NCBI GenBank assembly: GCA_900316955.1
Contig: ONEX01000007.1
Location: 1-64,000, forward strand
DNA length: 64,000 nucleotides
Reading direction: 5' to 3'
DNA from: an uncultured Bacteroidales bacterium
GTDB taxonomy: Bacteria > Bacteroidota > Bacteroidia > Bacteroidales > UBA932
The translations under genes were made by a program, and so were the position numbers. Shown in pieces: positions 45,077 to 55,288 of the stretch. Position 1 is the stretch's first letter. Every line of letters starts with the position of its first letter. Under the pieces are notes generated by a model that was given only the letters and a program-made list of their open reading frames with translations, was not told the DNA's origin and searched no databases.

Positions 45077-45598
45077 TTAGAAGCGGACGGCGAGGCCGAC
45101 GCCGTACGGCGTGGCGCCGAGGTCGAGGGAATAGCCCTTGGCGGCGTTCGCCTGGCCTTCGACCCAGTCGAGGCGCTTCTTACCGATGGTCTTGAGCACG
45201 ATACCGGCGGAGAGGGCGGAGGCGCCCAGACTCATCACTGCGGTGCTGCCCAGGTACATGGCGGCGATGGACGAGTCGTTCTTGAGGGCCGTCTCGACAT
45301 CGTTATAGTTGGCCTTTCCGACCTTGATGCCCGTGAGGACGGCTCCGGCGAGGCCGAGGCCGATGCCGGCGACACCACCCCAGAGGAAGCCGTTACCGGC
45401 CTTGTACTGCTTGCGGGCGCCGACGACCGTCTGCTGGAAAACGTCATTGCCGACGAGGTTGATGAGCTGGGAGTCCGACAGGACATAACCGCTCTTGTCC
45501 ACGATGTTGGCGCCCTGACGGGCGTACTGGGCGTTGGCATTCTGCGCGAGGCAGAGGAAGGCGGCGACGAGGCCGCAGAGAATCAGGAGTTTTCTCAT
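45077..45598 (-). CDS. Small exported protein of unknown function
   Basis: This 173-residue protein has an SPI signal (VAAFLCLAQNANAQ) from the start at 45598. The mature part has two Gly/Ala-rich hydrophobic segments (GFLWGGVAGIGLGLAGAVL and AMYLGSTAVMSLGASALSAG) and ends in ATPYGVGLAVRF, an aromatic end common in outer-membrane proteins. No family was recognised. It lies 10 nt before the hemerythrin regulator and may share its mRNA. Confidence 0.7.
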   Translation of the reverse strand: MRKLLILCGLVAAFLCLAQNANAQYARQGANIVDKSGYVLSDSQLINLVGNDVFQQTVVGARKQYKAGNGFLWGGVAGIGLGLAGAVLTGIKVGKANYNDVETALKNDSSIAAMYLGSTAVMSLGASALSAGIVLKTIGKKRLDWVEGQANAAKGYSLDLGATPYGVGLAVRF

Positions 45599-45628
45599 TT
45601 TCTTCAGTTTTTTATAGTTTCGTATATA

Positions 45629-45636
45629 CAAAGATA
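45629..45636 (-). promoter_or_regulatory. -7 box TATCTTTG for the small exported protein
   Basis: Minus-strand TATCTTTG, 30 nt before the ATG at 45598. It may also drive the hemerythrin regulator and apt. Confidence 0.65.
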
Positions 45637-45734
45637 GTCATTTTGGCGGGGAAAAGCAATCGGATGGCAGTTTTTGCAGTTGGCTTGATTTTTGTAATCA
45701 AATGGGAAACATTTTAAACCTTAATAAAAAGCGT

Positions 45735-46370
45735 ATGAAAAAATTTTTTTCCACCCTTCTGGCCGCATCCCTGATGCTGCTCGGCACCCAGGCTTTCGCC
45801 CAGATGTCCGTTAACGCCGGCTACCTGAACTCCACCCAGAGCTTCCAGGATTCCAACTCGAAATCCATCAACTCCAACGGCGCCTATGCCGGTGTCTCCT
45901 TCAACATTCCGGTCGCCGGCGAGTTCGGCTTCGCCCCTGGTGTGTACTATTCCCTGATCACCAACAAGAGCGGCGGCGCCGGCACCATCCTGGGTATCCC
46001 CGCGTCCGCTTCCTCCACCTTCATGGAGCATGCGATCAACGTTCCCCTGTACTTCAACTACGGAAGGGACCTCGCCCGTGACACCAATGTCTTCGTCTAT
46101 GCCGGTCCTACCCTCCAGTACGGCCTTGCTTCCACCACGAAGCTCGCCGGTGGCGTCGGTGAATTCAGCGGAGACAGGACGTACAACAACTACGACAACC
46201 AGAACTACAACCGCTTCAACGTGTATCTCGGCGGCGGTATCGGTTTCCAGGTGTCCGCGATCCAGATCACCGTGGGCTATGACTACGGCATGATGAATCT
46301 GTACAAGGGCGACAACGCCACCAAGACCCACCGCTCCAACCTGAAGCTCGGTCTCGGCTTCGTGTTCTAG
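45735..46370 (+). CDS. Outer-membrane beta-barrel protein
   Basis: This 211-residue protein has an SPI signal (LMLLGTQAFAQ) and eight or so alternating strands, such as AYAGVSFNIPVAGEFGFAPG and FNVYLGGGIGFQVSA, ending LKLGLGFVF, a barrel end recognised by BAM. It belongs to the general PF13568-like class of small porin-like proteins. Function unknown. Its stop TAG overlaps that of the convergent queH on a shared CTAG. Confidence 0.8.
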   Translation: MKKFFSTLLAASLMLLGTQAFAQMSVNAGYLNSTQSFQDSNSKSINSNGAYAGVSFNIPVAGEFGFAPGVYYSLITNKSGGAGTILGIPASASSTFMEHAINVPLYFNYGRDLARDTNVFVYAGPTLQYGLASTTKLAGGVGEFSGDRTYNNYDNQNYNRFNVYLGGGIGFQVSAIQITVGYDYGMMNLYKGDNATKTHRSNLKLGLGFVF

Positions 46371-46963
46371 AGAGATTCCGGGTCAAGCCCGGAATGACGT
46401 GAAAATTCGCATCCGCAGTAGAGCTGGTTGTAAAACCGCTCGCTGCGGATGATTTCGTTCCGGCGCTCCTGCAGCCCGCCCTTGCGCCAGTTCCGGGGCC
46501 ACCAGACGACCCCTTCCACCTGGCTGCAGGCCCATTCCCCGGCTTCATTGACTTGCTCGAGACTCTTCCAGCGGGAGGAGGCGAGGGTGGTCGTGAGGAC
46601 GGGGAAGCCGTTTTCCGCGGCGTAGCGGGCGGCGCGGAGGAGGCGGTACTTGAAGCATTGCAGGCAGCGTCCGCCGCGCTCGGGCTCGTTCTCGAGCCCT
46701 TCCGCGCAGCCGCCCCAGTCCCCGTGGTCGTACACGTCGTCCACGATGGGGATGCCCCATTCCCGGGCGTAGCGGATGCACTCGTTCAGCCGGTGGTCGT
46801 ACTCCTCCTTCGGAAAGATGTTCGAGTTGGAGTAGAAGATGGTCGTCTCGACGCCATTGTCCATGAGGCACTCCACCACCGCGCTGGAGCACGGGGCGCA
46901 GCACGCGTGCAGGAGCACGCGTTTCGCCCCGAGGGGCACGTCGAGACGGACATTCGGTTTCAT
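46367..46963 (-). CDS. queH: Epoxyqueuosine reductase QueH
   Basis: Last step of queuosine tRNA modification, non-QueG type (DUF208). The 198 residues have the iron-sulfur ligands HACCAPCS and YNQLYCGCEFS with GGRCLQCFKYRL between them. The start at 46963 is 6 nt after a -7 box (leaderless); an upstream ATG at 47023 would lie before that promoter. The last ten or so residues (HSGLDPESL) are encoded by the palindromic repeat at 46374-46398, which has entered the end of the gene. Confidence 0.93.
   Translation of the reverse strand: MKPNVRLDVPLGAKRVLLHACCAPCSSAVVECLMDNGVETTIFYSNSNIFPKEEYDHRLNECIRYAREWGIPIVDDVYDHGDWGGCAEGLENEPERGGRCLQCFKYRLLRAARYAAENGFPVLTTTLASSRWKSLEQVNEAGEWACSQVEGVVWWPRNWRKGGLQERRNEIIRSERFYNQLYCGCEFSRHSGLDPESL
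46374..46398 (-). repeat. Dispersed 25-nt palindromic repeat, copy A
   Basis: Palindromic core ATTCCGGG..CCCGGAAT with end ATGAC. It differs from copy B (52833-52857, opposite orientation) at a single position. It forms the end of the queH coding sequence. Confidence 0.8.
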
Positions 46964-46969
46964 CAAGGG

Positions 46970-46998
46970 CAAAGGTACGGAATCTTTTCGTATCTTTG
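46970..46998. promoter_or_regulatory. Divergent -7 boxes for queH and the antiporter
   Basis: Minus-strand TACCTTTG (46977-46970), 6 nt from the queH ATG, and plus-strand TATCTTTG (46991-46998), 23 nt from the ATG at 47022. Their -33 regions overlap each other. Confidence 0.65.
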
Positions 46999-47021
46999 TA
47001 AACATCCCCAAACGAACTGTC

Positions 47022-48350
47022 ATGGCTATCCATACCGAGAATCCCCAAGAGAACCTGCCTGTCGGAAAGAAGATGAACGGCTGGCTCGCCCTGAGCCCGC
47101 TCCTGGTGTTCCTGCTGGTGTACCTGGTTTCGTCCCTCGTGGCGCGGGACTTCTACAAGGTCCCGGTCGCGGCGGCGTTCATCATCGCGTCGGCGTATGC
47201 GATGCTCATCACGCGGAGCGTGGACAAGACGGACGACAAGATTTCCATCTTCTCGTCCGGGGCGGGGAACCGGAACGTGCTCCTGATGATCTGGATCTTC
47301 GTGCTGGCGGGGGCGTTCGCGGCGACGGCGAAGGATATCGGTGCCATCGACGCGACGGTGAACGCCACGCTCCGGATCCTGCCCGGGAAGCTCATTTTCG
47401 CGGGGCTTTTCCTCGCGGCCTGTTTCATCTCGATGGCCATCGGCACCAGCGTGGGCACGATCGTGGCCTTGGTGCCCATCGCGGCGGGCATCGCCTCGGA
47501 AACGGGCGTGGGCGTGCCCCTGATGACGGCGGTCGTCATCGGCGGGGCCTTCTTCGGCGACAACCTGTCCTTCATTTCCGATACGACGGTGGCGGCCACC
47601 AAGAGTCAGGGCTGCTCCATGCGCGACAAGTTCCGCGCGAACCTGTGGATCGCCGCGCCGGCCGCGCTCCTCGTGACCGTGCTGTACGTGATCATGGGCC
47701 TGAAAGTGGAGGCGGCGCCCGCCGTGCAGAGCGTGCAGTGGCTGGGCCTGGTGCCGTACCTGCTCGTGATTGGCCTCGCCCTGGCGGGGGTGAACGTGGT
47801 GACCGTGCTCACCATCGGCATCATCGTGAACGGAATCCTCGGCTGGATCACGGGCGCCTACGACTGGATCGGCTGGATGACCTCCATCGGCACCGGGATC
47901 GGGTCGATGGGCGAGCTCATCATCGTCTCCCTGCTCGCGGGCGGCATGCTGGCGCTCATCCGGTACAACGGCGGCCTGGACTTCATCATCGACGGCCTCA
48001 CCCGGCGCATCCGGGGGCCGCGCGGGGCCTATTTCTCCATCGCCGGCCTGGTGTCCCTCGTGAACTTCTGCACGGCGAACAACACCATCGCCATCATCAC
48101 CGTGGGTCCGCTGGCGAAGGACATCTCGGACCGGTACAACCTGGACCCGCGCAAGACGGCCTCCATCCTGGACACGTTCTCGTGCCTCGTGCAGGGAATC
48201 ATCCCCTACGGTGCGCAGATGCTGATGGCCTCCGGCCTCGCCGGGGTCTCCGCCGCCGCCATCACGGGCTACCTCTATTATCCCTTCGCCCTGGGCCTCG
48301 TGGCCGCCCTCTCCATCGTCTTCCGTTTCCCGCGGAAATACAGTCGCTGA
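47022..48350 (+). CDS. NhaC-family Na+/H+ antiporter
   Basis: Inner-membrane antiporter of 442 residues with about 11-12 membrane segments. The family signature AIGTSVGTIVALVPIAAGIA and GGAFFGDNLSFISDTTVAA includes the conserved GDNLS-ISDTT motif. Probable role in sodium and pH balance; some NhaC relatives exchange malate or lactate, which cannot be excluded. The start at 47022 is 23 nt from a -7 box. Confidence 0.88.
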   Translation: MAIHTENPQENLPVGKKMNGWLALSPLLVFLLVYLVSSLVARDFYKVPVAAAFIIASAYAMLITRSVDKTDDKISIFSSGAGNRNVLLMIWIFVLAGAFAATAKDIGAIDATVNATLRILPGKLIFAGLFLAACFISMAIGTSVGTIVALVPIAAGIASETGVGVPLMTAVVIGGAFFGDNLSFISDTTVAATKSQGCSMRDKFRANLWIAAPAALLVTVLYVIMGLKVEAAPAVQSVQWLGLVPYLLVIGLALAGVNVVTVLTIGIIVNGILGWITGAYDWIGWMTSIGTGIGSMGELIIVSLLAGGMLALIRYNGGLDFIIDGLTRRIRGPRGAYFSIAGLVSLVNFCTANNTIAIITVGPLAKDISDRYNLDPRKTASILDTFSCLVQGIIPYGAQMLMASGLAGVSAAAITGYLYYPFALGLVAALSIVFRFPRKYSR

Positions 48351-48361
48351 CCCGCGGATTT

Positions 48362-48395
48362 TTTGCCGGATTTTTGCCGTTTTTTGCTACCTTTG
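48362..48395 (+). promoter_or_regulatory. guaB promoter
   Basis: TTTG at 48362-48365 and TACCTTTG at 48388-48395, 22 nt apart. The stretch repeats TTTTTGC three times. The leader to the guaB ATG is about 12 nt. Confidence 0.6.
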
Positions 48396-48410
48396 CAAAA
48401 ATCTGCGTGA

Positions 48411-51465
<3,055 letters not shown>

Positions 51466-51495
51466 AACGAAATTAACAATCAAGCATTTACGATC

Positions 51496-52479
51496 ATGAC
51501 TACTGGTAACGTTCGTCCCGCGGACATGGAGCGGATCACGACCCCTGCGCTGGCGCAGAAATTCATCGAAGAACAGGTCAAGGAGCTGCGTGCGCAGATC
51601 GGCGACAAGAAGGTGTTGCTCGCCCTGTCGGGCGGTGTGGACTCCTCCGTCGTCGCGGCGCTCCTCATCAAGGCGGTGGGCAAGCAGCTGGTTTCCGTCC
51701 ATGTGAACCACGGACTCCTCCGCAAGGGCGAGCCCGAGCAGGTGGTGCGCGTGTTCCGTGACGAGCTGGACGCCAACCTCGTGTATGTCGATGCCGTCGA
51801 CCGCTTCCTCGACAAGCTCGCCGGCGTGGCCGATCCCGAGCAGAAGCGCAAGATCATCGGCGCGGAATTCATCCGCGTGTTCGAAGAGGAAGCCCGCAAG
51901 CTGGACGGCATCAGCTTCCTGGCCCAGGGTACCATCTATCCGGACATCGTGGAATCCGGCCCCGTGAAGTCCCACCACAACGTGGGCGGTCTCCCCGAAG
52001 ACCTCCAGTTCGAGCTCGTGGAGCCCATCAAGCTCCTCTTCAAGGACGAGGTCCGCGTCATCGGCAAGGAACTCGGCCTCCCTGACAACATGGTCTTCCG
52101 CCAGCCGTTCCCCGGCCCCGGCCTGGGCGTCCGCTGCACCGGCGCCATCACCCGTGACCGCCTGGAGGCCCTGCGCGAGAGCGACGCCATCCTGCGCGAA
52201 GAATTCGCGAAGAACGGCCTGGAAGGCAAGGTCTGGCAGTACTTCACCATCGTCCCCGACTACAAGTCCACGGGCGTCAAGGACAACAAGCGCAGCTGGG
52301 ACTGGCCGGTCATCATCCGGGCCGTCAACACCCGCGACGCGATGACCGCCACCATCGAGGAAATCCCTTACGAGCTCCTGCACCACATCACGAAGCGCAT
52401 CATCACGGAAGTTCCGGGTGTGAACCGCGTCCTCTACGACCTCACCCCGAAGCCCACGGGCACCATCGAGTGGGAGTAA
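51496..52479 (+). CDS. Second GMP-synthase-like protein without amidotransferase domain
   Basis: This 327-residue paralogue starts at the ATP-pyrophosphatase domain (LALSGGVDSSVVAALL) and continues to the dimerisation domain (PKPTGTIEWE). It has no glutaminase part, and none is encoded nearby as a separate gene. Sequence blocks differ from the first copy (FPGPGLGVRCTGAITRDRLE against [20 protein letters not shown]), so it is not a recent duplicate. It may use free ammonia or borrow the amidotransferase of the first GuaA, or act on a different substrate. It lies 30 nt after guaA, on the same strand. Confidence 0.88.
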   Translation: MTTGNVRPADMERITTPALAQKFIEEQVKELRAQIGDKKVLLALSGGVDSSVVAALLIKAVGKQLVSVHVNHGLLRKGEPEQVVRVFRDELDANLVYVDAVDRFLDKLAGVADPEQKRKIIGAEFIRVFEEEARKLDGISFLAQGTIYPDIVESGPVKSHHNVGGLPEDLQFELVEPIKLLFKDEVRVIGKELGLPDNMVFRQPFPGPGLGVRCTGAITRDRLEALRESDAILREEFAKNGLEGKVWQYFTIVPDYKSTGVKDNKRSWDWPVIIRAVNTRDAMTATIEEIPYELLHHITKRIITEVPGVNRVLYDLTPKPTGTIEWE

Positions 52480-52535
52480 GCCGGGACTGACCGCATCTTT
52501 TTTCGATCTTCTTCCGCTTTTTTTCCGAAAACGGC

Positions 52536-52565
52536 TTGCACATTCGGAAAAAAGTAGTACCTTTG
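52536..52565 (+). promoter_or_regulatory. Promoter of tRNA-Gln
   Basis: TTG at 52536-52538 and TACCTTTG at 52558-52565 are 19 nt apart. The tRNA begins 20 nt after the -7 box. Confidence 0.7.
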
Positions 52566-52585
52566 CAGTCCCGAATTCGGGATAT

Positions 52586-52656
52586 TGAGATATGGTGTAA
52601 TGGTAGCACTACAGATTCTGGCTCTGTCAGTGAGGGTTCGAGTCCTTCTATCTCAA
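52586..52656 (+). tRNA. tRNA-Gln (anticodon CTG)
   Basis: Acceptor arms TGAGATA and TATCTCA pair; anticodon stem ACAGA/TCTGT encloses loop TTCTGGC with CTG, read as glutamine. T-arm GAGGGTTCGAGTCCTTC. 71 nt with discriminator A and no encoded CCA. Confidence 0.93.
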
Positions 52657-52659
52657 CTG

Positions 52660-52687
52660 AAAATCAGCCTTCGTCAAGCTGATTTTT
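52660..52687 (+). terminator. Terminator between the two tRNAs
   Basis: Nine-bp stem AAAATCAGC/GCTGATTTT (52660-52668/52678-52686) and a 9-nt loop, with a T-run. It is AT-rich, so termination may be incomplete. Confidence 0.65.
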
Positions 52688-52703
52688 ATTTTGAAAAAAC
52701 GAC

Positions 52704-52777
52704 GGCGGGGTAGCTCAGCTGGTTAGAGCGTCGGATTCATAATCCGGAGGTCGTGGGATCGTGACCCACTCCCGCTA
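52704..52777 (+). tRNA. tRNA-Met (anticodon CAT), unusual T-loop
   Basis: Acceptor GGCGGGG/TCCCGCT pairs with two G-T pairs at its ends; anticodon stem TCGGA/TCCGG with loop TTCATAA gives CAT. The stem lacks the three GC pairs of initiators, so it is probably elongator Met, although a lysidine Ile tRNA is not excluded. T-loop is ATCGTGA instead of TTCRANN: bases 54 and 58 are exchanged. 74 nt, no CCA. Confidence 0.88.
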
Positions 52778-52832
52778 CTGAAGACAAATACATAAGCAAT
52801 GGGACGAGTACGAAGTCCCTTGCAATCCACCC

Positions 52833-52857
52833 GTCATTCCGGGCTCGACCCGGAATC
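52833..52857 (+). repeat. Dispersed 25-nt palindromic repeat, copy B
   Basis: Opposite orientation to copy A with 24 of 25 positions identical. It stands between tRNA-Met and the small membrane protein gene, followed by a GC-rich hairpin-like stretch and a T7 run (52891-52897) that may be the tRNA-Met terminator. Confidence 0.8.
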
Positions 52858-52913
52858 CCAGATATCCCTCCGGCGCCTTGCAAGCGGCGGTTTTTTTGTT
52901 TATGGGGTGACCG

Positions 52914-52944
52914 TTTGATTCTTGGGAAAAGTTTCTTATCGTTG
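52914..52944 (+). promoter_or_regulatory. Promoter of the small membrane protein
   Basis: TTTG at 52914-52917 and TATCGTTG at 52937-52944, spaced 19 nt; the -7 box has one mismatch to TAnnTTTG. The leader to the ATG at 52969 is about 18 nt. Confidence 0.65.
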
Positions 52945-52968
52945 CGGAGCGAACTAATAACCAATACC

Positions 52969-53088
52969 ATGAACATTCTCATCACCCTGCTCTTCGGAGC
53001 CATCGCCGGCTGGCTGGCCGGGTTCTTCGTCATCGGCGCCGTAGTCCTGATCCTGGTCTGGCGCCTGGTCAAGAAGCTGCTGAAGTAA
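52969..53088 (+). CDS. 39-residue single-pass membrane protein
   Basis: A small gene with a good promoter. The product starts MNILITLLFGAIAGWLAGFF and ends in a basic WRLVKKLLK tail, so it should cross the inner membrane once or form a hairpin. The GAIAGWLAG block recalls the transglycosylase-associated (GlsB/YeaQ) small proteins, though it is shorter. Function unknown. Confidence 0.7.
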   Translation: MNILITLLFGAIAGWLAGFFVIGAVVLILVWRLVKKLLK

Positions 53089-53112
53089 GGTATTTGCCGG
53101 TATTCCGATCGG

Positions 53113-54435
53113 CTACAGCTGATTGATGATATCTCTCACGAGGGCGTTCCAGTCGACCACCCGGTCGGGTTTCGGGGAATAGCCCAGGACGACTACGACC
53201 AGGTCCTTGGAGGGGATGATGAAGATTTCCTGGCCGTCGTGGCCCTGGCAGTTGAACATGTCCTTGGGGATGTCCGGCCAGAAGCCGTCCTTGTTCAGCC
53301 AGAAGAAAGAGCCGTATCCGTCGTTGCTGGCGGATGCGGGGGTGACGCTGTATTCCACCCAGCCTTCGGGAAGGATCCGACGGTCCTGGAAGACGCCGTC
53401 GCCGAGGAACAGCTGCCCGAAGCTGGCGAATTCACGGGCGGTGATGTACAGGTAGGACGAGCCCACCGGGGTGCCGCTCATGTCCGGCTCGAAAACCGCG
53501 TTGTGGATGCCCAGCGGGGCGAAGAGCCGCTCGCGCACATAGGTCAGGAACTCCGCGTCGGAGGCGAACTTCCCGCGCAGGTAGCGCATGACGATGTTCG
53601 TGCTGCCGCTGGAGTAGTACCAGAAAGTGCCGGGTTTGTGCTCGAGAGGTTTGTCGATGGCGTACAGGCCCATGTCCTTTTCCCGGTGCAGCATCAGGTT
53701 CACGTCGGACCGGTTGCCGTAGTCCTCGTTCCACTCAAGGCCGCTCTGCATCTGCATCAGGTCGTTGAGCGTGATGGCGGACCGCTCGTCGCCCTGCCAC
53801 TCGGGAATGCCCGTGGGGGCGAAGATGTCCACCAGGCCGTCGCCGTACATCAGGCCGGCGAGGGCGTTCGTGAAGCTCTTGGCCATGCTCCAGCTGAGGA
53901 GCCGCGTGCGGGCGGAGAGGCCTTCGCGGTACCGCTCGGCCACCACCTTGCCCTCGTGCAGGACGACGAAGGCGAAAGGCGTCCCGTTGTAGGCGTGGTC
54001 GTCGACCAGGGCCTGGGCGATGGGCGCGAGCCGCGCCGTGAGGGCGGAGTCGCCGGGCTCCAGAAAGTCCGGGCCTTCGGCCTCGGGGACGAGGGGATAT
54101 TTCTGGGCCTGGAATTCCGCGGCCTTCTTGCCGCGGAGCAGCGTGACGCCGTATCCCTCGCGCCAGGCGGCGACGGACTTGCCCCAGAGGAAGCGGCTCG
54201 TCACCGTCTTGTTCTCGAAGTCCACCTTGTTGCGGGTGAACTTGATGAAGGAGAAGTGGAGGTCGAGGGCCTCCACGTCCGCCGGTTCCCGCCCGGAGAC
54301 GAAAACGTCCGACGCAAGGTTCTTGGCTGCATAGCCCGTGATGATGGGCAGCAGGGAATTCAGGTAGAGGCAGCCGCCGAGAATCGCGGCCGCGAGCACC
54401 GCGAGGACGATGCGCAGGATCGTTTTCTTCTTCAT
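53113..54435 (-). CDS. Serine hydrolase of the class C beta-lactamase fold
   Basis: A 440-residue protein anchored by an N-terminal membrane helix (IVLAVLAAAILGGCLYL; possibly lipid-anchored at Cys22). The catalytic SxxK is S183-M-A-K186 and the second motif is Y274-S-S. The pattern resembles 6-aminohexanoate-dimer hydrolases and penicillin-binding-like esterases rather than true beta-lactamases. Substrate unknown. It is the last gene of the minus-strand operon, 28 nt after nagB. Confidence 0.85.
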   Translation of the reverse strand: MKKKTILRIVLAVLAAAILGGCLYLNSLLPIITGYAAKNLASDVFVSGREPADVEALDLHFSFIKFTRNKVDFENKTVTSRFLWGKSVAAWREGYGVTLLRGKKAAEFQAQKYPLVPEAEGPDFLEPGDSALTARLAPIAQALVDDHAYNGTPFAFVVLHEGKVVAERYREGLSARTRLLSWSMAKSFTNALAGLMYGDGLVDIFAPTGIPEWQGDERSAITLNDLMQMQSGLEWNEDYGNRSDVNLMLHREKDMGLYAIDKPLEHKPGTFWYYSSGSTNIVMRYLRGKFASDAEFLTYVRERLFAPLGIHNAVFEPDMSGTPVGSSYLYITAREFASFGQLFLGDGVFQDRRILPEGWVEYSVTPASASNDGYGSFFWLNKDGFWPDIPKDMFNCQGHDGQEIFIIPSKDLVVVVLGYSPKPDRVVDWNALVRDIINQL

Positions 54436-54463
54436 ATCTCCGAACAGTGGTTACAGGTTGGGT

Positions 54464-55258
54464 TTACCGGTTCTCCGCGGCCTCGACGGCCTTGAAGTAG
54501 CGGTAGCTGTTGACCTTCACCTCGCCGATGGACGCCTCGTCGCAGACGATGGTGCCGGCGGGGTGGTTCTGCAGGCCGCTGAGGGTGCAGTAGTGGGACA
54601 TCGGCCCCTCGATGGCATCCTTCAGGGCGCGCGCCTTCTTGGAACCGAAGGCGAGGATGACGACCTCCTTGGAGGACAGGACGGTGGCGACGCCCACGGT
54701 GAGCGCCTGGGCGGGAACCGCCTCCGGATCGCCGTCGAAGAAGCGGGCGTTGACCTCGCGGGTGTCCTGGGTGAGCGTCACGACGCGGGTGCGGGAGCTC
54801 AGCGAGGAGAAGGGCTCGTTGAAGGCGATGTGGCCGTCTTCGCCCACGCCGCCGAGGAACAGGTCGAAACCGCCGGCATCGACGATGGCCTGCTCATAGG
54901 CCGCGCATTCGGCCTCGGTGTCGGGCGCGTTTCCGTCCAGGATGTGGATGTTCCCGGCCGGTTCGTCGATGTGGTCGAACAGGTAGCGGTGCATGAAGGA
55001 GTGGTAGCTCTCGGGATGGTCCACGGGAAGGCCCACGTACTCGTCCATGTTGAAGGAAATCACGTTCTTGAAGGAGACCTCGCCGGCCTTAACCATGCGG
55101 ATGAGCTCGGCATAGGTGTCGATCGGGGTGGAGCCGGTGCAGAGGCCCAGCACGAAAGGCTTGTCGGAGACTTTGGCCTTCTCGTTGATCTTGGACGCGA
55201 TGTAGTGCGCCGCCCAGAGGGAGCCCTGTTTCGCGTTGTCACGGATGATGACTTTCAT
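54464..55258 (-). CDS. nagB: Glucosamine-6-phosphate deaminase
   Basis: Converts glucosamine-6-phosphate to fructose-6-phosphate and ammonia. The 264 residues match the family: LCTGSTPIDTYAELIR, the MDEYVGL loop and GVGEDGHIAFNEP with the catalytic Asp and His intact. It lies 30 nt downstream of the NagB-LmbE fusion gene and is the likely active deaminase of the pair. Confidence 0.95.
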   Translation of the reverse strand: MKVIIRDNAKQGSLWAAHYIASKINEKAKVSDKPFVLGLCTGSTPIDTYAELIRMVKAGEVSFKNVISFNMDEYVGLPVDHPESYHSFMHRYLFDHIDEPAGNIHILDGNAPDTEAECAAYEQAIVDAGGFDLFLGGVGEDGHIAFNEPFSSLSSRTRVVTLTQDTREVNARFFDGDPEAVPAQALTVGVATVLSSKEVVILAFGSKKARALKDAIEGPMSHYCTLSGLQNHPAGTIVCDEASIGEVKVNSYRYFKAVEAAENR

Positions 55259-55288
55259 GATGCTAAGTAAGTTAAATATACACTGGAA

